Below are positions 22,999 to 29,782 of a DNA stretch of 29,782 nt, piece by piece. The notes beneath the pieces are model-generated. The model made no database searches and had not been told where the DNA came from. It worked only from the letters and a program-made list of their open reading frames with translations. Origin of the DNA: CALFVT01 sp964513675 (GTDB lineage: Bacteria; Pseudomonadota; Alphaproteobacteria; Caulobacterales; Maricaulaceae); contig CAZEOD010000031.1 in the NCBI GenBank assembly GCA_964513675.1, positions 1-29,782 of the forward strand. The letters run 5' to 3'. Position 1 is the stretch's first letter. Each line of letters opens with the position of its first letter. The translations under genes were made by a program, and so were the position numbers.

Positions 22999-23520
22999 AT
23001 GACTATTTTCGTGAAAACGAGTGATAATAAACTTTATTACCAAGAATTAAAGCTTCCCATACGTCTTGGCAAGGCGGGGTCAACTCCCGCCGCTAATGGG
23101 CGGGAGGGCGATCATAAAACGCCGCTTGGCCGTTATCACTTACGGTTTGGCCTTTACCGCGCAGATCGTTTGCCCGCGCCGCCGCCCGTACACAGCGTTA
23201 ATCCGCTCATATTTCGTCCGCTTCGCCCTGATGATGGATGGTGCGATGATCCGCAAAGCCCGTTTTATAACCGCTTTATCAAACGCCCACTATCCGCCAG
23301 CCATGAAGCTTTATGGCGAGAGGATGGGGCTTATGATATTATCATTGTCATGAGCCATAATGATAGCCCGCCGACCGCGGGCCTTGGCAGCGCCGTCTTT
23401 ATTCATATTGCGCAAGCGGATGATCGCCAAACCCTTGGCTGTCTAGCGTTAGCGCCGGATGATATTTGCGCCCTTCTGCCCCGCTTGCAGCGCGGCATGC
23501 ACATAGATATCTGCGCCTAG
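22999..23520 (+). CDS. YkuD (L,D-transpeptidase)-domain protein without signal peptide
   Basis: A 173-residue protein that is almost entirely one YkuD domain. Conserved blocks are GREGDHKTPLGRYHLRFGLY, DGWCDDPQSPFYNRF, EALWREDGAYDIIIVMSHND and the active site GSAVFIHIAQ with His136 and LGCLAL with Cys148. L,D-transpeptidases cross-link peptidoglycan stem peptides or attach proteins to the wall. This short subgroup lacks a visible signal peptide and may act in the cytoplasm or be exported by an unknown route. AAAGAG lies just upstream of the start. It overlaps the yggS stop by 4 bases tail-to-tail. Confidence 0.87.
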   Translation: MTIFVKTSDNKLYYQELKLPIRLGKAGSTPAANGREGDHKTPLGRYHLRFGLYRADRLPAPPPVHSVNPLIFRPLRPDDGWCDDPQSPFYNRFIKRPLSASHEALWREDGAYDIIIVMSHNDSPPTAGLGSAVFIHIAQADDRQTLGCLALAPDDICALLPRLQRGMHIDICA

Positions 23521-24215
23521 CCGTAATCCCGCGCGCCAAAAAGAGCTGAGCCAACGCGCACAGAACTCGCCCCCATTTTGATTGCCGTTTCATAATCTGC
23601 GCTCATACCCATAGATAATTTATCAAGCCCGCAGCTTTGCGCCAAATTCGCCAAAAGCCAGAAATGCGGCGAAGCGGCTTCGCCTTGCGGCGGAATACAC
23701 ATCAAGCCTTCAGGCTCCCAGTTATAAGTCTCGCGCATTTTAGCAATAAAGCCCTCAAGCTCGGATGGGAGGACACCTGATTTTTGCGATTCTTCGCCCG
23801 TATTAACCTGCACATATAAGCGGGGGCGGCGGCCTATTTTATCGCCCGCTTTAACCAGCGCTTTCAGCAGTTTCTCTCGGTCGAGCGTTTCAATCACGTC
23901 AAATAGCGCGGCGGCGTCTTCAGCCTTATTCGTCTGCAATGGCCCGATCAGCCGAAGCTCTAAATCAGCGCGGTGATCGGCAAAGGTCTCGGCCCAACGG
24001 CCCTGTGCTTCTTGCACGCGGTTTTCACCGAACACCCGCTGCCCAAGATCAAGCGCAGCTTGAACACGGCTTTGCGTTTGGATTTTTGAGACGGCAACAA
24101 GCTGAATATCGCGCGCAGGCCGCCCCGCCGCCTTGGCAGCCGCGTCAATGCCGTCTAGGATAAGGCGGTGATGAGTCTTTATAATGTCAAATTCTGATGC
24201 GGCGCTGTCTGTCAT
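23517..24215 (-). CDS. yggS: YggS-family pyridoxal-phosphate homeostasis protein
   Basis: A 232-residue single-domain PLP-binding TIM-barrel protein (YggS/PLPBP/PROSC). The PLP lysine is Lys44 in LVAVSKIQTQSRVQAAL. Further blocks are VFGENRVQEAQGRW, LELRLIGPLQTNK, PRLYVQVNTGEESQKSGVLP and the phosphate-binding SMGMSADYETAIKMGASSVR followed by VGSALFG. It keeps vitamin B6 in balance and is not an amino acid racemase. Start at 24215 (MTDSAASEFD) lacks a strong ribosome-binding site. It is divergent from the ThiE/TenI-like gene. Confidence 0.95.
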   Translation of the reverse strand: MTDSAASEFDIIKTHHRLILDGIDAAAKAAGRPARDIQLVAVSKIQTQSRVQAALDLGQRVFGENRVQEAQGRWAETFADHRADLELRLIGPLQTNKAEDAAALFDVIETLDREKLLKALVKAGDKIGRRPRLYVQVNTGEESQKSGVLPSELEGFIAKMRETYNWEPEGLMCIPPQGEAASPHFWLLANLAQSCGLDKLSMGMSADYETAIKMGASSVRVGSALFGARDYG

Positions 24216-24243
24216 GAGCGTGGTTTACGCCGAAACATCCGAG

Positions 24244-24855
24244 ATGAAAAGTCATCCGCTTGGAAAAATTGCATGTCAATTACGCGCCGCCGCCGCCTGC
24301 CCGAGCCGCTTATCCCCGCTGGTTTTTATGAGCGACCCAAAGCGCGTCACAGATTTACCTAAGCAGCTCGCATCTTTACCCCCGGGCTGCGCTGTGATTT
24401 ATCGCCATTTCGGTGAACCAAGGCGGCTTATCACCGCCAAAATTTTACGCCGCATTACAATATCGCGCGGGCAACAGCTTTTAATCGGCGGCGGTGATGT
24501 CGCCCTCGCAGAAAAAGTTAAAGCGGACGGCGTTCATTTTCGCCGCGATGCCGCTTTAAAGGGGCCAATGAAACTGCGTCAAGATCAGCCCCATCTGATA
24601 ATAACCATGGCCGGATTAAAGAGCGGTGATTATAGCGCGCCGCTATCATTTTTAGATGGCCTGTTTATATCAAGTATTTTCCCAAGCCAAAGCCCTAGCG
24701 CAGGGCCGCCTATTGGGATCGAAAATTTAGCAAAATTAAGCCAAAACCTTAAAGCGCCGATTTTTGCTTTGGGCGGCGTAACGCCCAAAACGGCCCCCGA
24801 TCTTTTAAAAGCCCATATTAGCGGGTTTGCCGCAATAGACGGGTTTAGGCTTTAA
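24244..24855 (+). CDS. ThiE/TenI-like thiamine phosphate synthase-family protein
   Basis: A protein of about 203 residues with the ThiE/TenI TIM barrel: LVFMSDPKRVTDLPKQL at the N-terminus, VALAEKVKADGVHFRRD (like the ADGVHLGQ region), LFISSIFPSQSPSAGPPIG (like SPVFPTxSHPGAxxLG), and the phosphate-binding FALGGVTPKTAPDLLKAHIS followed by GFAAIDGF. The diphosphate-binding residues typical of ThiE are not all clear, so it could be a TenI-like homologue rather than a true synthase. The frame is open to 24184, but that start would overlap yggS by 32 bases; MKSHPLGKIA at 24244 avoids this. No other thiamine genes are near. Confidence 0.72.
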   Translation: MKSHPLGKIACQLRAAAACPSRLSPLVFMSDPKRVTDLPKQLASLPPGCAVIYRHFGEPRRLITAKILRRITISRGQQLLIGGGDVALAEKVKADGVHFRRDAALKGPMKLRQDQPHLIITMAGLKSGDYSAPLSFLDGLFISSIFPSQSPSAGPPIGIENLAKLSQNLKAPIFALGGVTPKTAPDLLKAHISGFAAIDGFRL

Positions 24856-26693
24856 AAGGTGACTTTGCCTTCAAGAAATAACCCGTAAGCTTTTTCATCT
24901 TGCTCAGTTATAAGGCCGCCAATCACAAAAGGCGAGCGGCGGTCAATATATTGTACGCCTGTTCCCAAAGAAAACCGATCGCTAAATTCATAAAGACCGC
25001 CTAAGGTTATTTGATCGGACGTCAGATTTACGCTGTCATCATCGGCATGGCCATAAGACAGGGACACACCCCATTGCGCCGGTTTCCATGACAGGCCAAT
25101 ATCCCAAGCTTCGTAATCGCCATTCGCCAATGCGTTATTGCTTTTTAGCCATGAGCTGCCCAGCGTAATATCATTATATTTAACCTCTACGCCCGCGCCG
25201 AAGCTTTCAAGGTCATCAAAGGCTAAAAGATTACTGCGTTCCGAGGCCCGTGCATATGTCCCTGTGAGTTCTGCGGAGAGTCCATTGCCAAAATTACGAT
25301 CAAGCGAGACGCCAAATTCTGCGACATCTTCTAACTCCGGCGCAAGAACACCCGTTCCGTCCGCGCCGTTTCGGCGCACACAATAATCAACCCCGCAGGC
25401 CCGTGCATTAGGCGAGTAAGACGCGCCAAGCTGCACGCCGACGCCAATGCGGTCACCCAAAAGACGCGGAGTAACATAGGTTATTTTTTCGGCAAATCCG
25501 GAGACATCATTCACGGTTTTAACGCTATCAAGGCCCGTATAATCAACGGGGCTATTTGAGGCATTGACCGCTACAAGACTTGGCGCGCCCAGCGAGAATA
25601 AAAACGCCGCCCCGTCATCGCGGCCCAAACTGACATCGCCATATGATGAGCGCAAAAATAAATAAGCGCCTTCAAGCGCAATATCAGTTTCGCGCGCATC
25701 GCTCGGTCCGGCTGTATAAAAGCGAGAGCTATGCCCGCGTATTGCCGTCGCCGCCCCGTCGATATCAACGGAGGCGCAGCCCGCAATATCGGGCGGGCAA
25801 TCGCCAATGCGGCCGCCAAAGCCACGGCGAAACGCATCATATTGACCCCGAATAAGACCGCCAACGCCATATTCAAGGCCGCCCTCGGTTATTGCGCTGA
25901 CTTCGCCGCGAATTTGCCCATCGGCAATATAGCTATCATCCCATTCGGCCTCGCTGCCGCTACCATCTCGGCGAACGGCCGCTGCGCCTAATTTCAAAAA
26001 CCCTTTAAGGCTTGTGGCAATATTTCCCAGCCCGAGCCGATCTTGCCAGCGCAGTTTAGGCGCAGCTCTTTGCAAAGCAGCCTGTTGGTAGCCTGTGTTT
26101 TGACCCTGATAGGCTTGACCTTGGTAAGTTTGTCCTTGGTAAGTTTGGGCTTGAGGCGTTTGGGAGGGGTAAAACTGATTTTGCGTCCCGGCATAAGTCT
26201 CAGCATAAGTCCCGGCATAACCCTGCGGCGGCGTATTTTCATAGGGTTGCGCTGGGGGCTGCGCTGAGGTCTGAGTTGGGCGCGGCGCAAAAGGTGATCG
26301 CGGCGCGGCGGTGGCCGGCGCAATTTGAGGACTGGGCGCGCGGTAAGTTTGAGCCGAGGATATGGGCGCGCTACCCGCCGAAGATATTGACGCCCTGCCA
26401 GCCTCGCTGCCGGCTAGAGGTGCTTTATAAAATGAGTTGGCATCATGTGAAGCGCTTTGCGGCCAATATCCCGCTTGCGGTCTTTGCGAAGGCGCGGCCG
26501 CCGGTAATCTTGACGAAACATAAGGCGCTGTTGGCGCTGAAGTATGAGGCGCTGTCAGCGCGGGGGCTTGCGGCGTCTCCCAAGCTTGCTGCTTTTTCTT
26601 AACGGCAAAAGGTGAGCCCACTTGCGCCTGCGCGGCCAAGGCTCCGCCCAATCCGCCTGTAATGACAATCGTCCAAAATATCTTTGCGCTCAT
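24852..26693 (-). CDS. Porin-like outer membrane protein with disordered N-terminal region
   Basis: A 613-residue exported protein. The signal peptide (about 1-23) ends ALAAQAQ. Residues about 25-215 are low-complexity, rich in Pro, Ala, Gln, Ser, Thr and Tyr, with short repeats (TYQGQ-type and YAGTYAET-type). From about 220 to the C-terminus the sequence is a Gram-negative porin-like barrel: FLKLGAAAVRRDGSGSEAEW, GGLIRGQYDAFRRGFGG, SSYGDVSLGRDDGAAFLF and YGLFLEGKVTF, which ends in the Phe typical of outer membrane barrels. CPPDIAGC and CGVDYC could be disulphide-closed loops. General porins have no such long leader, so the region may reach through the periplasm, for example to peptidoglycan. 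It converges with the ThiE/TenI-like gene by a 4-base overlap. Confidence 0.82.
   Translation of the reverse strand: MSAKIFWTIVITGGLGGALAAQAQVGSPFAVKKKQQAWETPQAPALTAPHTSAPTAPYVSSRLPAAAPSQRPQAGYWPQSASHDANSFYKAPLAGSEAGRASISSAGSAPISSAQTYRAPSPQIAPATAAPRSPFAPRPTQTSAQPPAQPYENTPPQGYAGTYAETYAGTQNQFYPSQTPQAQTYQGQTYQGQAYQGQNTGYQQAALQRAAPKLRWQDRLGLGNIATSLKGFLKLGAAAVRRDGSGSEAEWDDSYIADGQIRGEVSAITEGGLEYGVGGLIRGQYDAFRRGFGGRIGDCPPDIAGCASVDIDGAATAIRGHSSRFYTAGPSDARETDIALEGAYLFLRSSYGDVSLGRDDGAAFLFSLGAPSLVAVNASNSPVDYTGLDSVKTVNDVSGFAEKITYVTPRLLGDRIGVGVQLGASYSPNARACGVDYCVRRNGADGTGVLAPELEDVAEFGVSLDRNFGNGLSAELTGTYARASERSNLLAFDDLESFGAGVEVKYNDITLGSSWLKSNNALANGDYEAWDIGLSWKPAQWGVSLSYGHADDDSVNLTSDQITLGGLYEFSDRFSLGTGVQYIDRRSPFVIGGLITEQDEKAYGLFLEGKVTF
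26104..26148 (-). repeat. 15-bp tandem repeat inside the porin-like gene
   Basis: Three head-to-tail 15-bp units at 26104-26118, 26119-26133 and 26134-26148 encode a five-residue Tyr-Gln-Gly-Gln repeat. The last two units differ at one base only, which suggests recent duplication. Confidence 0.9.
26187..26222 (-). repeat. 12-bp tandem repeat inside the porin-like gene
   Basis: Three 12-bp units (26187-26198, 26199-26210, 26211-26222), each like CCCGGCATAAGT with two or fewer changes, encode the Tyr-Ala-Gly/Glu-Thr repeats of the disordered region. Confidence 0.85.
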
Positions 26694-26939
26694 GACTCAT
26701 CCCGTCAACAGCATGGACAGGCGAGTGATTCGGCCTGTTAACCGCTTAGTTACATTTTCACGCCTTGCCCCTAAGAAAAGGTTAACAAAGCCTTTATACT
26801 TATGGAAAACCATCGCAATCATGAGGAATTTGTAAGGCATTACAACAGAAGGAAAGACTAGCCCTCTGATTTGAACCTGCTATAAGCGCTAAAAGAAGAT
26901 ACGGCATAAAGCCGTTATACTGCGTTATCGGAGCTATAT

Positions 26940-27416
26940 ATGCGCGCTACAGCTATTAAAATACCCGCGCTGTTACTAACATCGGTTTTGACAGCCGCGA
27001 CCTTGTCGGCGTGCGGGTCTACACCCAATCTCTTTGGCAAGAGCAATACATCCGTTGCCGCCGAGAGCGAAACCTTTACAGCCGCGCCGCGTATGGGCGT
27101 AAACTCATTCTTATGGCGCGCGAGCCTTGAAACACTCGAATTTATGCCGCTATCACAAGTCGACCCCTTCGGCGGCGTTATCGTCACAGAATGGTATGCC
27201 AGCCCCGAAGCGCCCGATGAGCGGTTTAAAGCCAATGTTTATATTTTAGACGCCAATCTTCGCGCCGATGCTTTGAAAACCTCTATTTTCAAACAAGTGC
27301 GCAGCGGTAATAGCTGGACAGATGCCCCTACTGACACCGACACGTCGCGCCAGATTGAAAATGCAATCTTAACACGTGCGCGTGAGCTTTATATCGCTAC
27401 GGTTGATAATAATTAA
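26940..27416 (+). CDS. DUF3576-family lipoprotein
   Basis: A 158-residue envelope protein. The signal peptide leads to LSACGS, a lipobox with Cys at about 25, so it is likely a lipoprotein. The body MGVNSFLWRASLETLEFMPL, SQVDPFGGVIVTEWY, and RFKANVYILDANLRADALK matches DUF3576, an alphaproteobacterial family often encoded just upstream of leuS. Function is unknown; placement suggests a link to envelope assembly, as lptE often follows leuS (known context, not visible here). GGAG lies 7 bases before the ATG. Here a LuxR-type gene separates it from leuS. Confidence 0.88.
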   Translation: MRATAIKIPALLLTSVLTAATLSACGSTPNLFGKSNTSVAAESETFTAAPRMGVNSFLWRASLETLEFMPLSQVDPFGGVIVTEWYASPEAPDERFKANVYILDANLRADALKTSIFKQVRSGNSWTDAPTDTDTSRQIENAILTRARELYIATVDNN

Positions 27417-27469
27417 AATCTAATATAAAGCCGCATCACGCAAGCTTCACAGCAATATAAGGGGGCAGC

Positions 27470-28216
27470 ATGCGCATTGATCTCCTAAATCTCGATGATG
27501 TCTATATCGCGTTAGCCGAGGCGAAGCATTATGACGCACTATGGAACAGCTTTATCGCAGTTTTAACACGCCTTGATATTGACCTTATTAGCTATCACCA
27601 CATCACACCGCTGAGCACATCTGAAACCCATCACAACCGCGTTGATATTTTATCACATGGATTCCCAAGAGCGTGGGAAACCCATTACCGCGCACAAAAA
27701 TTTCACCTGCATGACCCTATCTTTAATCTATCTTATAAAATGCTGCGCCCTTTAAAATGGTCAGATGTGACCGAGCGCGGCGACCTAACGCCTAAGCAAA
27801 AATCTTTTATATCTGAATTTAGCGAATGGATGAAAGGCGGAGGCTATTCTATTCCAGCTTTTGGACCATCCGGTCAAAATGCCTGTTTTGGAATTGGCAA
27901 CACAGCCACAATCGCAGGCTGGGATAGCGCCTGGCTTCGCCGCATAGGCTGGATATGTTCGCAGTTTCATTTATCTTATTGCGCCTTGCGGTTAAAAGAA
28001 TTTACAGATTCCATTTCTTTAACAGATAAGGATCGAGAGATTTTGCACCACTGGGGACAAGGAACGCATATTGTCACCATTGCCGAAAAACTGGATGAGA
28101 CCCCTGAAAGCGTTCAAACCGCGTTAAATGAGGTCATGAAAAAGATGAAAGTCACGGACAGCCAATCCTTAATGATCCGCGCCGCCCATTTAGGCCTTAT
28201 TAAACCAAAGCCGTAA
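27470..28216 (+). CDS. LuxR-type quorum-sensing regulator (LuxR solo)
   Basis: A 248-residue regulator with an N-terminal autoinducer-binding domain (about 15-175) and a C-terminal LuxR helix-turn-helix (about 184-244). The residues that contact acyl-homoserine lactone in TraR are kept with exact spacing: Trp69, Tyr73, Asp82 (followed by Pro83), Trp97 and Gly125, equivalent to TraR W57, Y61, D70, W85 and G113. In the DNA-binding domain Leu192 and Gly198 match the conserved L182 and G188, and Asp188 replaces Glu178. AAGGGGG sits just before the ATG. No luxI-type synthase and no clear lux-box dyad is in the window. It probably senses signals from other cells or from an unlinked synthase. Confidence 0.92.
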   Translation: MRIDLLNLDDVYIALAEAKHYDALWNSFIAVLTRLDIDLISYHHITPLSTSETHHNRVDILSHGFPRAWETHYRAQKFHLHDPIFNLSYKMLRPLKWSDVTERGDLTPKQKSFISEFSEWMKGGGYSIPAFGPSGQNACFGIGNTATIAGWDSAWLRRIGWICSQFHLSYCALRLKEFTDSISLTDKDREILHHWGQGTHIVTIAEKLDETPESVQTALNEVMKKMKVTDSQSLMIRAAHLGLIKPKP

Positions 28217-28294
28217 GCCCCCTCAAAGAGATGACTAGGCAGCCAGAGTAAACCTGTTATACAGCCCATGAAAACGGCGAAATAAGAGAAAAAT

Positions 28295-29782
28295 ATGACT
28301 CGTTATAACGCGGCAGAGGTTGAACCTCGCTGGCAGAAAATTTGGGATGACGCCGATATCTACCGAGCGGGCGATAGCGGGGCTGAGAAATTCTACGCGC
28401 TGGAAATGTTCCCCTATCCGTCTGGCCGTATTCATATGGGCCATGTGCGCAATTACGCCATGGGCGATGTCGTCGCGCGCTATAAAAAAGCGCAAGGCTT
28501 TGACGTGCTGCACCCCATGGGCTGGGACGCTTTTGGAATGCCCGCAGAAAACGCCGCCAAAGACAATGGCGGTCACCCCAAAGATTGGACTTATGGCAAT
28601 ATAGAGGCGATGAAAGCACCGCTGAAACGGCTCGGCTTTGCGCTTGATTGGAGCCGCGAATTTGCCACTTGTGATGAGGCTTATTACAAACAGCAGCAAG
28701 CTATTTTCCTGAAATTCTGGGAAAAAGGCCTTGTTTACCGCAAGACTGCCAAAGTTAATTGGGATCCTGTTGACAATACGGTGCTGGCTAATGAGCAAGT
28801 AATGGACGGACGTGGCTGGCGCAGCGGCGCAGTCGTCGAACAGCGCGACATGGATCAGTGGTTTTTCAAAATCACCGATTACGCCGAGGAGTTACTCGAA
28901 GGCTTAGATACGTTGGGCCGCTGGCCCGAAAAAGTCCGCACTATGCAAGCCAATTGGATTGGAAAATCCGAAGGTTTGCAGATGCGCTTTGAGTGGAATG
29001 ACGATCACTCTCAACGCGGGGCATCCCAAGACAGTAATAAAATAACCCCCCATGATATGATGCCCAAGGGCGTTGAAATATTTACAACGCGGCCTGACAC
29101 TTTATTTGGCGCGTCATTTATTGCCTTATCGCCAGATCATCCGTTAACGAAAGACATAGCTAGAACAGATTCAAAACTAGAGAGTTTCCGTAAAGACTGC
29201 GCCAAAATCGGCACAACTGAAGAGGCCATCGCAACTGCGCCTAAACTCGGATTTGACACGGGCCTCCACGTCAAACATCCTTTCACCGCAGGCAAAACCC
29301 TCCCCGTTTGGGTCGCGAATTTTGTCCTCATGGGCTACGGAACGGGCGCGGTTTTCGGCTGCCCCGCGCATGACCAACGCGACCTCGATTTTGCGCGTAA
29401 ATATAAATTGGACGTTACGCCTGTTGTTTTGCCAAAGGGCGAGGATGCAAAAGCTTACGAGATTGGTACCGAAGCCTATACAGGCGAAGGAATATTATTT
29501 AATTCCGGATTCCTTGACGGGCTTAATAAAACAGATGGTATCACAGCGGCCATCGCTGAAATCTCTGATAGGGGCCTCGGCGAAAAAGTCACCAATTACC
29601 GCCTGCGCGATTGGGGCGTATCGCGGCAGCGCTATTGGGGCTGCCCGATCCCTGTAATCCATTGCGATGATTGCGGCGTGCTGCCTGTCCCCGAAGCCGA
29701 CCTTCCCGTCGCCCTGCCCTATGATAATATTGACCTGACCATTCCGGGCAATCCGCTGGATCGTCATCCGAGTTTTAAACAT
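28295..29782 (+). CDS. leuS: Leucyl-tRNA synthetase, N-terminal part
   Basis: The frame starts at ATG 28295 (MTRYNAAEVEPRWQKIWDDA) and stays open to the window end, giving 496 residues of an enzyme normally about 860 long. It charges tRNA-Leu with leucine. The class I signature is FPYPSGRIHMGHVRNYAMGD with HMGH as the HIGH motif, followed by GWDAFGMPAENAA. The CP1 editing domain (about 225-420) has FTTRPDTLFGASFIALSPDH and GYGTGAVFGCPAHDQRDLDF, where relatives more often read VMAVPAHDQRD. RLRDWGVSRQRYWGCPIP and the zinc-binding HCDDCG end the visible part. AAGAGA lies upstream of the start. The KMSKS loop and the anticodon-binding domain lie beyond the window. Confidence 0.97.
   Translation, partial: MTRYNAAEVEPRWQKIWDDADIYRAGDSGAEKFYALEMFPYPSGRIHMGHVRNYAMGDVVARYKKAQGFDVLHPMGWDAFGMPAENAAKDNGGHPKDWTYGNIEAMKAPLKRLGFALDWSREFATCDEAYYKQQQAIFLKFWEKGLVYRKTAKVNWDPVDNTVLANEQVMDGRGWRSGAVVEQRDMDQWFFKITDYAEELLEGLDTLGRWPEKVRTMQANWIGKSEGLQMRFEWNDDHSQRGASQDSNKITPHDMMPKGVEIFTTRPDTLFGASFIALSPDHPLTKDIARTDSKLESFRKDCAKIGTTEEAIATAPKLGFDTGLHVKHPFTAGKTLPVWVANFVLMGYGTGAVFGCPAHDQRDLDFARKYKLDVTPVVLPKGEDAKAYEIGTEAYTGEGILFNSGFLDGLNKTDGITAAIAEISDRGLGEKVTNYRLRDWGVSRQRYWGCPIPVIHCDDCGVLPVPEADLPVALPYDNIDLTIPGNPLDRHPSFKH

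Noticed and set aside
24184..24243. Upstream extension of the ThiE/TenI-like gene
   Set aside because: It overlaps the yggS start on the opposite strand and adds no recognisable sequence.
26276..26602. Plus-strand open frame opposite the porin-like gene leader
   Set aside because: It is antisense to a Pro/Ala/Ser-rich low-complexity segment with a good signal peptide on the other strand, and it matches nothing known.

Overview
The window looks like chromosomal DNA of an alphaproteobacterium, probably a marine, Hyphomonadaceae/Maricaulales-like lineage (inference). The pointers are a DUF3576 lipoprotein gene close to leuS, a CcmI-type cytochrome c maturation protein, a PhaC/phasin pair, a TonB-dependent receptor, and moderate GC with AT-rich intergenic gaps. 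Genes are dense, no gap between genes exceeds 300 bases, and I see no tRNA, rRNA, CRISPR array, transposase or phage gene. The longest gap is 26694-26939, upstream of the DUF3576 gene, where I recognise no site.

Layout. 1-2649 (+): 3' end of dnaK, a perfect-stem terminator, an FkbM-type methyltransferase and dnaJ, so a methyltransferase gene sits between the two chaperone genes. 2696-6007 (-): phasin, a broken PHA synthase (phaC), the C-terminal part of a TetR regulator fused out of frame to the phaC remnant, and an aldo/keto reductase that overlaps the tetR stop. 6115-8887 (-): TonB-dependent receptor followed by ccmI. 9055-11422 (+): a di-iron fatty acid hydroxylase/sterol desaturase-type membrane enzyme and an NhaC-type antiporter. 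11437-14965 (-): a DUF547 lipoprotein with a long charged stalk, an S58 (P1/DmpA) peptidase, a GNAT acetyltransferase coupled to it by an ATGA overlap, and an exported TPR-like protein behind a 50-bp stretch of pure A/T.

15152-22175: dapB (+), a PfkB/adenosine-kinase-like sugar kinase (-), an orphan ATP-grasp ligase (+), nth and an FMN reductase (-), a small membrane protein with a glyoxalase (+), lolA (+) and xth (+). 22199-26693: an orphan OmpR-type response regulator (-), a YkuD L,D-transpeptidase-family protein (+), YggS (-), a ThiE/TenI-like protein (+) and a porin-like outer membrane protein with a disordered, repeat-bearing N-terminus (-). 26940-29782 (+): DUF3576 lipoprotein, a LuxR-type 'solo' with an intact acyl-homoserine-lactone pocket, and the 5' part of leuS.

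Most genes are housekeeping: protein folding, lysine/peptidoglycan precursor synthesis, base-excision repair (nth and xth), envelope biogenesis (lolA, porin, YkuD) and translation. The points that stand out are the two-lesion phaC pseudogene next to an intact phasin, the LuxR solo, the FkbM gene between dnaK and dnaJ, the stalked DUF547 lipoprotein, the orphan ATP-grasp enzyme, and several short tandem duplications, two of them of exactly 15 bp at or just after stop codons. I do not see a convincing new multi-gene defence or biosynthetic system.
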